Shown in pieces: positions 43,607 to 52,910 of a stretch of 64,000 bases of DNA; the stretch's first letter is position 1, and the number at the start of each line of letters is the position of its first letter. The notes beneath the pieces were generated by a model. The model had not been told where the DNA came from. It was given only the letters and a program-made list of their open reading frames with translations, and ran no database searches. The stretch is taken from positions 1 to 64,000 of the forward strand of contig JAOACR010000020.1 of assembly GCA_026417735.1 (NCBI GenBank). The letters are read 5' to 3'. The stretch is from Kiritimatiellia bacterium. Its GTDB lineage: Bacteria; Verrucomicrobiota; Kiritimatiellia; PWTM01. A program made the position numbers and the translations under genes.

Positions 43607-44038
43607 TCACAGCGCCGCCGCAATCTGGTCGCGGATCGTGCGCGCTTCCTCCGCAGTGGCGTAGGAGCGCGCCGCCCAGTTCCAACGGTGACCGTCCTCC
43701 CGGAACCGCGGGATCACGTGCACGTGCACATGCGGCACCACTTGGCCGGCCGCCGCCCCGTTCGCGACGAACACGTTCACGCCGTCCGCGGAAAGGCCCC
43801 GCAACATGGCGCGGGCGACTCGCTGCGCGCCCTCCACCAGGCGGTGAAGCATCCGCTCGGGCGCGTCGGTCAGCAGCTCCACGTGAGTGCGGGGCACCAC
43901 GAGCGAGTGCCCCTTGATAATCGGCGCAATGTCCAAAAACGCGAGCGTCTCCTCGTCCTCAAACAAACGATTCGCGGGAAGTTCCCCCGCGATGATCCGG
44001 CAAAACACGCACGACTGAGAGCTGCCCGCCTGGCTCAT
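43607..44038 (-). CDS. HIT family hydrolase (HinT-like)
   Basis: A 143-aa nucleotide hydrolase. FCRIIAGELPANRLFEDEETLAFLDI is the HIT N-terminal block, GHSLVVPRTHVELL follows, and HVHVHVIPRF carries the histidine triad with the catalytic His. Substrates in the family are purine nucleoside phosphoramidates or dinucleotides. It forms a short minus-strand cluster with Minf_1886 and DUF1844 behind the tRNA-His gene. Confidence 0.93.
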   Translation of the reverse strand: MSQAGSSQSCVFCRIIAGELPANRLFEDEETLAFLDIAPIIKGHSLVVPRTHVELLTDAPERMLHRLVEGAQRVARAMLRGLSADGVNVFVANGAAAGQVVPHVHVHVIPRFREDGHRWNWAARSYATAEEARTIRDQIAAAL

Positions 44039-44078
44039 CTCGCACCCTTCGCCCGGGACGCCGGCACCCCGCCGCGCG

Positions 44079-44155
44079 TGGGGTGGATGACGGGATTCGA
44101 ACCCGCGACACCCAGGGCCACAACCTGGCGCTCTGCCAGCTGAGCTACATCCACC
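44079..44155 (-). tRNA. tRNA-His (GTG anticodon)
   Basis: The minus strand folds as a complete cloverleaf. The 7-bp acceptor stem is GTGGATG/CATCCAC, the D-arm follows TAGCTCAG, the anticodon stem-loop CCAGG-TTGTGGC-CCTGG reads GTG, and the T-arm is CGGGTTCGAATCCCG. The extra 5' G (position -1, base 44155) opposes C73 (44082), the identity element of tRNA-His, and the 3' CCA is encoded (44079-44081). Confidence 0.97.
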
Positions 44156-44498
44156 GTATCCCGGGCCGCACTATGATGCCCCCACCGCCACAAAAATCAA
44201 ATCACCGCCGTCCCCCACAGTCCCCATCGTCGCCCGGATTGGCACGGCTGTGGAGCCCCGGCCTCCAATCGTTGGAACCGGCGCGGCCTCGGCGTTCCAA
44301 CGCTGGGACGCCCCTACGAGGGCTCCGCGCTGGCCACTTCGACGGCGCATCGCCCCTCCGCACACCGTATCGCTCTGCTCATTTCCACTCGCGCTGCAAC
44401 CGGCTTCGCAGAAACGTTGACGTTGTCCCCATATCGCGCCATCATGCCGCCGTGCAACCGACTGCCGGAAGAGGTCGCACAGGTCGGAGAGCGTGGCA
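44156..44498. other. Intergenic region between tRNA-His and the oxidoreductase pair
   Basis: No coding potential that looks real. It holds the tRNA promoter (44172-44200, minus). A possible plus-strand promoter for the oxidoreductases is TTGACG at 44417-44422 with CATCAT at 44440-44445 (17-nt spacer), ~55 nt before the ATG. Confidence 0.5.
44172..44200 (-). promoter_or_regulatory. Promoter of tRNA-His
   Basis: Minus-strand TTGATT (44195-44200) and ATCATA (44172-44177) are separated by 17 nt, about 16 nt upstream of the tRNA 5' end. Confidence 0.5.
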
Positions 44499-45551
44499 AT
44501 GATGAGTGACGGGGGCGAAATCGGAATCGGGATCGTCGGTCTCGGCTTCATGGGGGTCACTCATCTCCGTCACTGGATGACGATTCCCGGGGTGCGGGTG
44601 AGTGCGCTGTGCGATGCGAAACGGCTGCCTGCGGATGGCGACTTTTCCACGGTCGCCGGCAACATCGGGAGCGGCGCCCCATTGAAGGTCGACCCCTCGC
44701 GCGTGCGGATGACGGCCAGGTTCGAGGAGCTGCTCGCGGATCCGGAGGTCCAGCTGGTAGACATCTGCGTACCGACGGTCGCGCACAAGCCGTTGGCGCT
44801 TGCGGCGCTGCGGGCTGGCAAGCACGTGGTCTGCGAGAAGCCTTTGGCGCGCACGGCGGCGGACGCGTACGAGATCGCTCAGTCTGCTGAGTCCTCGCAG
44901 CGGATTCTGTTGCCCGCGATGGTGATCCGATTCTGGCCGGAGTATCGCTGGCTGAAACACGCGATCGCGGACCGCCGCTACGGCGAGGTGATCGCCGCTC
45001 GATTCACCCGCCTCGCAGAGCCCCCCACCTGGAGCCCGGACTTCATGGATGGGGCGCGCTCGGGCGGCGCGCTGCTCGACTTGCACATCCATGACGTGGA
45101 CTTCATCCAGCACTGCTTCGGCCCGCCGCTGGCGGTCTGCGCGGTCGGACGCGTCGTACGCAGCGGAGCGGTGGATCACGTGGCTGCGGTCTACCGCTTG
45201 CGCGGCGGGGCCGCAGTGTCGGCGGAGGGCGGCTGGGTAATGACCCCGGGGTCCGGTTTTGTCATGTCGTGGCAGGTCGTCTGGGAACGCGCCAGCGCGG
45301 AGTATGACTGCCGGCGGGGCGCGGAATCACTACGGCTGATCGAGGCGGGCCGGCCGCCCCGAACAATCGTCGCTCCCGGGCCGGACGGCTACCGCGCAGA
45401 GCTCGAGTACGCGGTGGAATGTATCCGCACCGGTCGGCGGCCCGCCACAGTCACCGCGCGCGAGGCCGCCCACGCGGTGGCGATCTGTGAGGCGGAGGAA
45501 GCGTCGATCCGCCGCGGCGGCGAAGTCGTTCCGGCTCTCCGAACCGCCTGA
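44499..45551 (+). CDS. Gfo/Idh/MocA family NAD(P)-dependent oxidoreductase
   Basis: A 350-aa sugar/inositol-type dehydrogenase: Rossmann motif GIVGLGFMGVTHL near residue 10, VDICVPTVAHKPLALAAL, then VCEKPLART with the conserved EKP lysine, and DLHIHDVDFIQHCFG with the likely catalytic Asp/His. Substrate is unknown; homologues oxidise sugars, amino sugars or cyclitols. It has no export signal, unlike the following gene. The ATG at 44499 has GGAG ~9 nt upstream. The pair probably forms one operon. Confidence 0.9.
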   Translation: MMSDGGEIGIGIVGLGFMGVTHLRHWMTIPGVRVSALCDAKRLPADGDFSTVAGNIGSGAPLKVDPSRVRMTARFEELLADPEVQLVDICVPTVAHKPLALAALRAGKHVVCEKPLARTAADAYEIAQSAESSQRILLPAMVIRFWPEYRWLKHAIADRRYGEVIAARFTRLAEPPTWSPDFMDGARSGGALLDLHIHDVDFIQHCFGPPLAVCAVGRVVRSGAVDHVAAVYRLRGGAAVSAEGGWVMTPGSGFVMSWQVVWERASAEYDCRRGAESLRLIEAGRPPRTIVAPGPDGYRAELEYAVECIRTGRRPATVTAREAAHAVAICEAEEASIRRGGEVVPALRTA

Positions 45552-45572
45552 AACCGCACGAGGAGAACTCCA

Positions 45573-46826
45573 ATGCTCAGCCGACGTGTTGTGCTGCAGA
45601 CTGGCGTGGCGCTTGCGGCGGGCCTCACCCGTTCACTCACCGCGGCCGAGCGCGCCCGATCGATCGGCGCGAACGACCGGATCCGGATCGGACTGATCGG
45701 ATGCGGAGGCCGCGGCGTCGGCGCCCACATGAAGGCGATCCGAGACCACGCACAGGCCGCCAACGCGGCGGTGGTCGCGGTCAGCGACCCCTGGCGGGTC
45801 GCGGCGGAGAAAGCCGCCGCCCAAGCGGGGGAATGGTTCGGCTCGCCGGCACGAGTGTACCGCACGTGGCAGGAACTGCTGGGCGCGGAGGACCTCGACG
45901 CGGTTATGATCGCATCGCCGGATCACGCGCACGCCGCCCAGCTGGAAGCCGCCGCCCGAGCGCGCAAACACGCCTACGTCGAGAAGCCACTCGCGAACCG
46001 GATGCCCGAGCTATTGCGCGCGGTCGACGCGGTGCGCGAGTCCGGCATCATCGTGCAGTGCGGCACGCAGCTGCGCAGCATGCCCGGCGCAGTGGGCGCC
46101 CGAGAGCTGATGCGCAGCGGAAAGCTCGGCCGCGCCTCGCGCGCAGAACAAATTCGCAATGCGGAGCGCCCCTACTGGTATGGCTACCTGAAAAAGGACG
46201 TGCGCCGGGAGGATGTCGACTGGGAGCAGTTCCTCATGGGGATCACCGGCGTCGAGTTCGACGCGGTCGTCTACTCCGCATGGTACGGGATCTGGCGGTT
46301 CAGTCAGGGGCCGGTGCCGCAATGGGGCGTTCATTTTCTGGATACGATCCACTACATCCTCGGCCTCGGTCTTCCCGAGACCTGCGTATGCCTCGGTGGG
46401 CGGTACACGTGGCGCGACGTGCCCCAGTTCGATGTGCCCGACCAGGTGCACGCGCTCTGGCACTACCCCGAGGGGGTGATGGTCAGCTACACGACGAACT
46501 TCGGAAACGGATTCGGGAACACCACCCGCATCCTCACCGACCGGGGCGTGCTGAAGCTCGACAAGGGCAATGCCCCCATCTACACCGCCGAAGGCGGAAT
46601 CCATCGCGACGGTTCGATCCGGGGCGAAAATGTCGTCGAGCCGGTCGAACGACCGGATCATTTTCTGGACTGGCTGCAGTGCCTGCGGTCGGGTTGCACG
46701 CCGCACGCGCCGATCGAAGCCCGCTACCAGCACGCGGTGGCCAGCATTATGGCGACCGAATCCTACGAAACCGGCCGCCGGATGCGCTACGACGCGCAAC
46801 GCCGGGCGATCGTTCCTGACGGGTGA
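45573..46826 (+). CDS. Tat-exported Gfo/Idh/MocA family oxidoreductase
   Basis: A 417-aa protein with a twin-arginine leader (MLSRRVVLQTGVALAAGL), which would carry it out folded with bound nucleotide, as for glucose-fructose oxidoreductase. The Rossmann loop is IGLIGCGGRGVGAHM, and YVEKPLANRMPE holds the EKP motif. WGVHFLDTIHYILG is the substrate-site HxxD-like helix. GAGGAG precedes the ATG, 21 nt after the cytoplasmic paralogue. Tat-exported members are abundant in Planctomycetes and Verrucomicrobiota; substrate unknown. Its stop faces acnA across a 27-nt gap. Confidence 0.9.
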   Translation: MLSRRVVLQTGVALAAGLTRSLTAAERARSIGANDRIRIGLIGCGGRGVGAHMKAIRDHAQAANAAVVAVSDPWRVAAEKAAAQAGEWFGSPARVYRTWQELLGAEDLDAVMIASPDHAHAAQLEAAARARKHAYVEKPLANRMPELLRAVDAVRESGIIVQCGTQLRSMPGAVGARELMRSGKLGRASRAEQIRNAERPYWYGYLKKDVRREDVDWEQFLMGITGVEFDAVVYSAWYGIWRFSQGPVPQWGVHFLDTIHYILGLGLPETCVCLGGRYTWRDVPQFDVPDQVHALWHYPEGVMVSYTTNFGNGFGNTTRILTDRGVLKLDKGNAPIYTAEGGIHRDGSIRGENVVEPVERPDHFLDWLQCLRSGCTPHAPIEARYQHAVASIMATESYETGRRMRYDAQRRAIVPDG

Positions 46827-46834
46827 CCGTCCCC

Positions 46835-46853
46835 GGCCGCGCCGGCGCGGGCC
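46835..46853. terminator. GC-rich hairpin between converging genes
   Basis: A near-perfect inverted repeat (GGCCGCGC / GCGCGGGCC, one bulged base) fills the 27-nt gap between the oxidoreductase and acnA stops. There is no T-tract, so termination in either direction is only a suggestion. Confidence 0.35.
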
Positions 46854-49523
46854 TCAGCATGCCGCATCGCGCAGCAGCCGCGTGCGCAGCACGTACGGCA
46901 GAATCCCGCCGTGCCGCAAATATTCGATCTCCGCGCGGCTGCTCAGACGTGCGATTGCCTCGAACACGAGCCGGCTGCCGTCCGGCCGTTCCGCGATCAC
47001 CTGCACCGTTGCGCCGGGACACAGGTCCGCCAGGCCGCGGATCGTCACCCGCTCATGCCCCGTCAGTCCGTGCGCAGCGGCCGTGTGTCCCTCGGAGAAC
47101 TGCAGCGGCAGCACACCCATCTCCACTAGATTGCTGCGGTGGATCCGCTCGAAGCTTTCCGCGATCACCGCGCGCACTCCGAGCAAAGCGGGCCCCTTCG
47201 CCGCCCAATCGCGCGAGGAGCCCGCCCCATACATGCGCCCCGCAATCACCACCAGCGGGACGCCGGCGGCACGATACCGTTCCGCTGCCTCGAACACGGT
47301 CACCACTTCGCCGGAGGGAACGTGCAGCGTCCATCCCCCTTCGCGTTCGACCATCCGATTGCGCAGCCGGACGTTCGCGAAGGTGCCGCGGATCATCACC
47401 TCGTGATTGCCCCGCCGCGCCCCATAGCTGTTGAACTCTGCCGGCCGCACGCCGCGCTCCTGCAGATACCGACCCGCCGGGCTGTCCACCGGAATGTTGC
47501 CGGCCGGGGAGATGTGGTCGGTGGTCACGAAATCGCCGAGCACGACCAGCACCGCGGCGCGCTCAATGTCGGCCAGCGGCGCCGGTTCGTCAGGCACCCC
47601 GCGCACAAAAGGCGGTTCGCGCAGATATGTGGAGTCGGGCCGCCACGCGAACACCTCCCCGCCTGCGCCGCTGATCGCGGCCCACGCGGGCACACGAGCG
47701 GCCGGGTCTGCATACGCAGCGACGAAATCCTCCGGCTGCACACACCGCTCGACCAGCTCCGCCACTTCCGCAGCCGACGGCCAGAGCTCCTCCCATCCCA
47801 CCGGCCGCCCCGCCGCATCCACCCCCACCGGCTCGCGCCGCCAATCTCCGCGCACCGTCCCACGCAGCGCCGCAATCACCACCATCGGCGGCGAGGCCAG
47901 ATAGTTCGCGCGCGTCAGCGGATGCACCCGCCCTTCGAAGTTCCGGTTCCCGCTCAGCACCGCCGCCACCACCAGCTGCCGGCGGCGAATCTCCTCCTCC
48001 ACCTCCGGCCGCAGCGGACCGCTGTTGCCGATGCAGGTCGCGCAACCGTACGCCGCGATGTGGAATCCCAGCGCCTCAAGGTGCTCCAGCAGCCCAGCGC
48101 GCCGCAGAAACGCGGCCGCCGCCAGTGATCCCGGCGCGAACGAGGTCTTCACCCACCACGGCACACGCAATCCGCGCTCCACCGCCCGCCGCGCGACAAG
48201 TCCCGCCGCGATCAACAACGACGGGTTCGAGGTGTTGGTGCACGAGGTGATCGCGGCGACCACCACCGCGCCGTGATCGAGCGAACCGCGCCCCTCCCGG
48301 ACCGCCGGCACTGGCGCGGCGCCAGCCGCGCACAATTGCTCGAAACTGCGCCCCACCTCACTGAGCGTCAGCCGCTCGTGCGGACGACGCGGGCCGGCCA
48401 GCGTGGGCTCGACCGAGCCGAGGTCGAACTCGACCACCGATTCGTAGTCCAACCCCTCGTCCGTCGAGGGGTCCCACCACAGCCCCAGCGCCCGCGCCCC
48501 CTGCTCCACCCGCGCCACCAGCGAGGCCGGCCGACCGGTCCGCCGCAGGTAGACCAACGTCGACGCATCTACAGGGAACCAGCCCGTCGTCGCGCCGTAC
48601 TCCGGCGCCATGTTCGCTAGCGGTGCCCGGTCTTCCACCGACAGACCCGCTAACCCCGGCCCGAAAAACTCGACCATGCGGTCCACCACCCCGTGCGCGC
48701 GCAGACGCTGCGTCAGCATCAGCGCCGCATCCGTCGCCGTCGCGCCCGACGGCAGCCGGCCGGTCAGCCGAACACCGACGACCCGTGGCGGCGCCAACGG
48801 AATCGGCTGGCCGAGCATCGCGGCCTCCGCCTCAATGCCGCCGACGCCCCACCCCAGAACGCCAAGACTGTTGATCATCGTGGTGTGCGAGTCGGTGCCG
48901 ACGACCGTGTCCGGCACCCACGCGCGGCGGCCGTCGGCCAACGTCTCTATACGGATCACCTCCGCGAGGTGCTCCATGTTCACCTGATGACATATGCCGA
49001 GTCCCGGCGGAAACACGCGTAGCCGGCCGAATACCGCCTGCCCCCATCGGAGGAACTCGTACCGTTCCCGATTCCGCTCGAACTCCAGACGGGCGTTCTC
49101 CGCCAATGCTTGCGGCGAGCCCGCCACATCAATCTGCACAGAATGGTCAATCACCAGATCCACGGGGATGAGCGGCTCGACGCGCCGCGCCTGACCGCCC
49201 CGCCGCGCGATCTCCGATCGCAGCGCAGCCAGGTCCGCCACACACGGCACACCCGTGAAGTCCTGCAGCAGCACGCGGGTCGGCCAGAACGGCACTTCGA
49301 TGTCGGAGCCCGGTGCGGCCACTCCCGCGAGTGCGCGCAGCACATCCGGCGCGCGCTCCACCTCGTCCCACCGGCGCAACACCGCCTCGATCAGCGGCCG
49401 CACACAGCGGGGCAGCCGCGCGAGGGGTACCCCCGTGAAACGCTCAAACGCCACGAGGTCTACGCACACCACCGGACCTTCGTGGTCGGAGGTCAGCGTC
49501 CGCCATGAAATACCTGCGCTCAT
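46854..49523 (-). CDS. acnA: Aconitate hydratase
   Basis: An 889-aa TCA-cycle enzyme converting citrate to isocitrate with a 4Fe-4S cluster. Landmarks: PVDLVIDHSVQID, VGTDSHTTMINSLGVLGWGVGGIEAEA, SCTNTSNPS (first cluster Cys), GCATCIGNSGPL (other two) and, in the swivel domain, YGARRGNHEVMIRGTFANVR and GAGSSRDWAAKGP. This is the AcnA/IRP1 type, not AcnB. The ATG at 49523 has GGAG 8 nt upstream. It follows jag by 87 nt, an unusual neighbour, and may use read-through from the rpmH operon. Confidence 0.95.
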   Translation of the reverse strand: MSAGISWRTLTSDHEGPVVCVDLVAFERFTGVPLARLPRCVRPLIEAVLRRWDEVERAPDVLRALAGVAAPGSDIEVPFWPTRVLLQDFTGVPCVADLAALRSEIARRGGQARRVEPLIPVDLVIDHSVQIDVAGSPQALAENARLEFERNRERYEFLRWGQAVFGRLRVFPPGLGICHQVNMEHLAEVIRIETLADGRRAWVPDTVVGTDSHTTMINSLGVLGWGVGGIEAEAAMLGQPIPLAPPRVVGVRLTGRLPSGATATDAALMLTQRLRAHGVVDRMVEFFGPGLAGLSVEDRAPLANMAPEYGATTGWFPVDASTLVYLRRTGRPASLVARVEQGARALGLWWDPSTDEGLDYESVVEFDLGSVEPTLAGPRRPHERLTLSEVGRSFEQLCAAGAAPVPAVREGRGSLDHGAVVVAAITSCTNTSNPSLLIAAGLVARRAVERGLRVPWWVKTSFAPGSLAAAAFLRRAGLLEHLEALGFHIAAYGCATCIGNSGPLRPEVEEEIRRRQLVVAAVLSGNRNFEGRVHPLTRANYLASPPMVVIAALRGTVRGDWRREPVGVDAAGRPVGWEELWPSAAEVAELVERCVQPEDFVAAYADPAARVPAWAAISGAGGEVFAWRPDSTYLREPPFVRGVPDEPAPLADIERAAVLVVLGDFVTTDHISPAGNIPVDSPAGRYLQERGVRPAEFNSYGARRGNHEVMIRGTFANVRLRNRMVEREGGWTLHVPSGEVVTVFEAAERYRAAGVPLVVIAGRMYGAGSSRDWAAKGPALLGVRAVIAESFERIHRSNLVEMGVLPLQFSEGHTAAAHGLTGHERVTIRGLADLCPGATVQVIAERPDGSRLVFEAIARLSSRAEIEYLRHGGILPYVLRTRLLRDAAC

Positions 49524-49610
49524 TCGCACAACTCCACGAAACCCCCTCCTCGCCGGCCGCGCCCGACCGGCCGGGTGACGCCAGGCCGGCCACCGCCCCT
49601 TCGCCTCTCG

Positions 49611-50138
49611 TCAGCCAGCCGACGGTGGCGCTGGCGCAGCCGGCGCGCCCTCGCCGGCGGCCGGCGGGGTTCGCAGCCGCACCACCAGCCGCTTCATGCC
49701 GTTTACCGCCGGCTCCAGCGACACCGTCTCAATGTCCGGATCGTCCACCAGCGCACGATGGATCGCACGCCGGTCCGCCGCGCTCAGCGGGGGAAATGTG
49801 AACGGGCGACCGGTGCGTCGCACCCGCTCCGCAATATCTCGCGCCTCGCATGCCATCGCGTGCTGCCGCTGCTCCCGGAAGCCGCCCGCATCCACGATGC
49901 AGAACCACGGGTCACCCAGCCGGCGCCGCACCATCCGGTTCATCAAGTACTGAAGCGCATCGAGCGTCTGGCCGTGCGGTCCCACCAGCGCACCGACCTC
50001 GTCGGCGCGGACCGTCAAATGCACCCCGCACTCGCCCTGCGGCCGCGCTTCGACGCTCGCCGGGATGCCCATCGCCGCCAACAAGCCGGCCAGCAGCTGC
50101 CGCACCTGTTCGATCTCTGAGGCTCCGCCCGGACTCAT
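49611..50138 (-). CDS. jag: KH/R3H RNA-binding protein Jag (KhpB)
   Basis: A 175-aa single-strand nucleic acid-binding protein: KH-like domain (~10-75, VGALVGPHGQTLDALQYLMNRMV with the GxxG loop) and R3H domain (~95-150, ending VSLEPAVNGMKRLVVRL). The Jag-N domain seen in longer homologues is absent, and the tail is Ala/Pro-rich. The start shares its A with the yidC stop (TGATG), with GGAGG upstream. Conserved position after yidC supports the name; KhpB binds RNAs and affects cell-envelope growth in Firmicutes. Confidence 0.92.
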   Translation of the reverse strand: MSPGGASEIEQVRQLLAGLLAAMGIPASVEARPQGECGVHLTVRADEVGALVGPHGQTLDALQYLMNRMVRRRLGDPWFCIVDAGGFREQRQHAMACEARDIAERVRRTGRPFTFPPLSAADRRAIHRALVDDPDIETVSLEPAVNGMKRLVVRLRTPPAAGEGAPAAPAPPSAG

Positions 50139-51877
50139 CACGACGCACCTCCCGCCGCGGATGCGCTTTGCACCCGACGGCGCACCAGTTGGCCGATCAT
50201 CAGCGCCTGATTTACCGTCCAGTACAGCACCAGCCCCGACGGAAAGGAGTAGAAGAAAAACAGCATCAGCACCGGCATGAATAAGAACATCTTCTGCTGT
50301 GCGGGATCCCCCGCCGACGGCGTCAGTTTCGTCTGCCAAACCTGCAGCGCGGTCATCACGATCGGCAGCGGATTCAGCGAAAGTCCGAACGGCAGCATGC
50401 CCTGCAGAAGGTTCTCCGGCTCGCTCAGATCCCGAATCCACAAAAACGAAGCGAACCGTAGCTCGATTGCACCCCGCAAAACCACGAACAGCGCGAACAA
50501 CACCGGCAACTGGACCAGAATCGGCAGACAGCCGCTCAACGGATTCACTTTGTGCCGGCGGTAGAGCTCGAGCGTCTCACGGTTCAGCCGCTGCGGATTG
50601 TCCCGGTACTTCGCCTGCAGTTCCTTGATTTGAGGCGCGAGCGCCTGCATCCGCTTCATGCTTTCGGTGCTCTTGTGCGTGAGCGGCCAGAACAACACGC
50701 GAATCAACAGCGTGAGCAGCAGAATCGCAACGCCGTAGTTCGGAATCACACCGTAGAAAGCGTTCAGAGCCCGCAGCAGCAGCTTCGCGATGCCGCCAAA
50801 CCGGCCGAACTCGAGCACGTCCACCCGCTTCGCGTCGAGCTCCCGAAGCACATCATATTTCTTTGGCCCCACAAACAGCTCGTATGTCTGCGACCAGGCC
50901 TCGCCAGGCTCCAGCGTGCGCGAGGGGGATTTCGCCGCAGCGCCGACCGACGCCAGCCGAACCTTGGGCTTGCGACCTTCCCCCGGCGCCACCTCGCGCC
51001 GAAGGCGGGCCTGGAGCTTCTCAAACCGATCCTCCGGTTTCAGGATCTGCACAAAATACTTGTTCTTGACGGCCACCCACTCCGCCGGCCGGTTCTCCGC
51101 CAGCAACGGCGCGGCGACCGTCGCCGGCACAGTCTCGCCCTGCGTCGCGTGGAAGAACCCCGGCAATCGACGCCCCCAATACGTCACCGGCTCACCGGGC
51201 GACAACGAGTCCACCCCGAGGAACTCCATCCCCGCGGTTCGCGATTCCCCCGGCAGGTAGCCCATCTCGCCTAAACGGATCCACGCCTCCGCGATCGCCA
51301 CGGCCGAAGTGCCGTCGTTGCGGAATGTGTCGACAATGCGGAGCTGATAGCCGGTGGCCGGCAGCTCCACCGTGCGCCGCAGTCGCAGCCCCTGCGCGGT
51401 GCCGCGCTCGAACACCAACCGCGCCGAGGTGCTGTTGGTCTCCCCGCGCACCGTCATCAGCGCGGACTCCCCCAGCCCGCGCAGACCCTCGTAGACCAGG
51501 GCCGGCGAGGCACGAAAGTCCAGGCGCACCGGCCCGCTGGTCGGATCGGGCGTCATCGGGTAGCGCAGCACCACCGCCTCCAGCAACCCACCACCCCGGT
51601 TGTGAAAGGTGAGCGCCAGCACATCATTCGAGATCGTGACCTCCATCGGCGGCACCGCCGGTGTCTCCTCCACCGTTGCGGCGCCGAGCTCGGGTGTCTC
51701 GCTCGTGCCCACGCCGGCCGGCCGCGTCGCCGGGTTGGGCTCACCCGCCGCTCGGAGCGGCTCCGCCGGCGCGACCGGCTTCCGGAACAACGGCGCGATG
51801 TAGCGACGGTCAATCGCCGGCAGCAACAGGATCAGCGCCAACAACACAAAGAAGATCGGCAGGTCGCGCTTCGTCAT
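50138..51877 (-). CDS. yidC: Membrane protein insertase YidC
   Basis: A 579-aa insertase for Sec-dependent and -independent inner-membrane proteins. It has the Gram-negative layout: N-terminal helix ([19 protein letters not shown]), large periplasmic beta-supersandwich (~75-340), then the conserved five-helix core ([32 protein letters not shown], with the groove Arg; [20 protein letters not shown]). The ATG at 51877 overlaps the yidD stop (ATGA); the longer frame is inside yidD. Confidence 0.95.
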   Translation of the reverse strand: MTKRDLPIFFVLLALILLLPAIDRRYIAPLFRKPVAPAEPLRAAGEPNPATRPAGVGTSETPELGAATVEETPAVPPMEVTISNDVLALTFHNRGGGLLEAVVLRYPMTPDPTSGPVRLDFRASPALVYEGLRGLGESALMTVRGETNSTSARLVFERGTAQGLRLRRTVELPATGYQLRIVDTFRNDGTSAVAIAEAWIRLGEMGYLPGESRTAGMEFLGVDSLSPGEPVTYWGRRLPGFFHATQGETVPATVAAPLLAENRPAEWVAVKNKYFVQILKPEDRFEKLQARLRREVAPGEGRKPKVRLASVGAAAKSPSRTLEPGEAWSQTYELFVGPKKYDVLRELDAKRVDVLEFGRFGGIAKLLLRALNAFYGVIPNYGVAILLLTLLIRVLFWPLTHKSTESMKRMQALAPQIKELQAKYRDNPQRLNRETLELYRRHKVNPLSGCLPILVQLPVLFALFVVLRGAIELRFASFLWIRDLSEPENLLQGMLPFGLSLNPLPIVMTALQVWQTKLTPSAGDPAQQKMFLFMPVLMLFFFYSFPSGLVLYWTVNQALMIGQLVRRRVQSASAAGGAS

Positions 51878-52113
51878 TGCTGCTCGCCCCCGCCGCTCCA
51901 CGTCCCGGGCACCGGATCCCACCCTCCGGCATGCCACGGATGACATCGCAACAGCCGGCGCAGCGCCAGCGCCACACCGCGGAGCACGCCGTGGCGTTCG
52001 ATCGCTTCAATCGCATAGCGGGAACAAGAGGGTTCAAACCGGCAGGCAGGCCCCAACCACGGAGACACGCACCACTGGTAGCAACGGATCGCCACAATCA
52101 GCGCGGTTCTCAT
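51874..52113 (-). CDS. yidD: Membrane protein insertion efficiency factor YidD
   Basis: A 79-aa protein: [34 protein letters not shown] then GGWDPVPG, all diagnostic of YidD, including the conserved Cys pair. It is a peripheral membrane protein assisting YidC. Its ATG (GGAGG 7 nt upstream) overlaps the rnpA stop by ATGA, and its stop overlaps the yidC start. Confidence 0.94.
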   Translation of the reverse strand: MRTALIVAIRCYQWCVSPWLGPACRFEPSCSRYAIEAIERHGVLRGVALALRRLLRCHPWHAGGWDPVPGTWSGGGEQQ

Positions 52114-52505
52114 CCAGTGCCCTCCGGCCTCCACAGCCCGGCGCGACACGCGAGCTCGAGAAAGTCCTCCCGCAGACTCTCGAACGAGGGCTCGGGTACG
52201 CTCGCGCGAGCAACGAGCACCAGATCGACGCCCCCCTGCAGGCGGTGGCGTTCCTGGCGAAACACCTCGCGGAGCCGTCGGCGCCATCGATTGCGCTGTA
52301 CCGCCCCGCCGATCCGCCGCCCCGTCACCACGCCAATGCGCAGCGCCGCGTCCGGCGCCTCGCGCACAAACATCACCATGTGTCGCCCCACCAGTTTGCG
52401 CCCGCGATAGGCTTCCTCAAATTCACGCGCGCGCCGCAACCGGCGCTCCCGCGGGAGCCCGCGATCCGGCGGCAAAGGCTGCCCCGCGCGGACGCTCGCG
52501 GCCAT
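52110..52505 (-). CDS. rnpA: Ribonuclease P protein component
   Basis: A 131-aa basic protein that binds RNase P RNA and aids pre-tRNA 5' processing. [18 protein letters not shown], the conserved RNR box ([18 protein letters not shown]) and [11 protein letters not shown] identify it. It lies 18 nt after rpmH, the near-universal arrangement, and is coupled to yidD by an ATGA overlap. Confidence 0.94.
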   Translation of the reverse strand: MAASVRAGQPLPPDRGLPRERRLRRAREFEEAYRGRKLVGRHMVMFVREAPDAALRIGVVTGRRIGGAVQRNRWRRRLREVFRQERHRLQGGVDLVLVARASVPEPSFESLREDFLELACRAGLWRPEGTG

Positions 52506-52523
52506 CCCGCGTCCCCCGCCATG

Positions 52524-52658
52524 TCAGATCGCCAGCCGCACCCGCCCGGCCGCGCGTCGACGCGCGAGCACCTTACGACCATTCCGCGTGGCCATCCGCT
52601 TCCGGAACCCGTGCTTTCGTTGGCGCTTCTTCCGATGTGGCTGGTATGTCCGTTTCAT
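52524..52658 (-). CDS. rpmH: 50S ribosomal protein L34
   Basis: A 44-aa gene found by translating the minus strand by hand. It begins [18 protein letters not shown] and ends AAGRVRLAI, with the standard L34 core [17 protein letters not shown]. Both length and sequence match the family. GGAG lies 11 nt before the ATG. It is the first gene of rpmH-rnpA-yidD-yidC-jag. Confidence 0.97.
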   Translation of the reverse strand: MKRTYQPHRKKRQRKHGFRKRMATRNGRKVLARRRAAGRVRLAI

Positions 52659-52692
52659 CGCACTCGGGTCTCCATCTCAACGTGAATCGAAC

Positions 52693-52721
52693 AGCCTATC
52701 GGCCCCGCGGTGGTCGGTCAA
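52693..52721 (-). promoter_or_regulatory. Promoter of the rpmH operon
   Basis: Minus-strand TTGACC (52716-52721) and TAGGCT (52693-52698) are separated by 17 nt, ~35 nt before the rpmH ATG. The remainder of the 252-nt gap to lnt shows no DnaA boxes or convincing gene. Confidence 0.55.
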
Positions 52722-52910
52722 ACCGGCGCTGCCCGGCCGGCTTCCGCGCCGGCGCACCGCTTTCCGGACCCGGCGCGAAGCGAACGCGCAACGACGACTC
52801 CTCGCGCATCCCAGCTGCCCCTCTGCCGGCGATCGGACACGCACACGCCGTCCTTTTCAACTCGCACACGGCGCAGTGCCATTGTCTCCGACGAGGCGCG
52901 CCGCGCCAGC

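Noticed and set aside
52659-52910. A replication origin next to rpmH
   Set aside because: No TTATCCACA-like boxes or AT-rich unwinding stretch.
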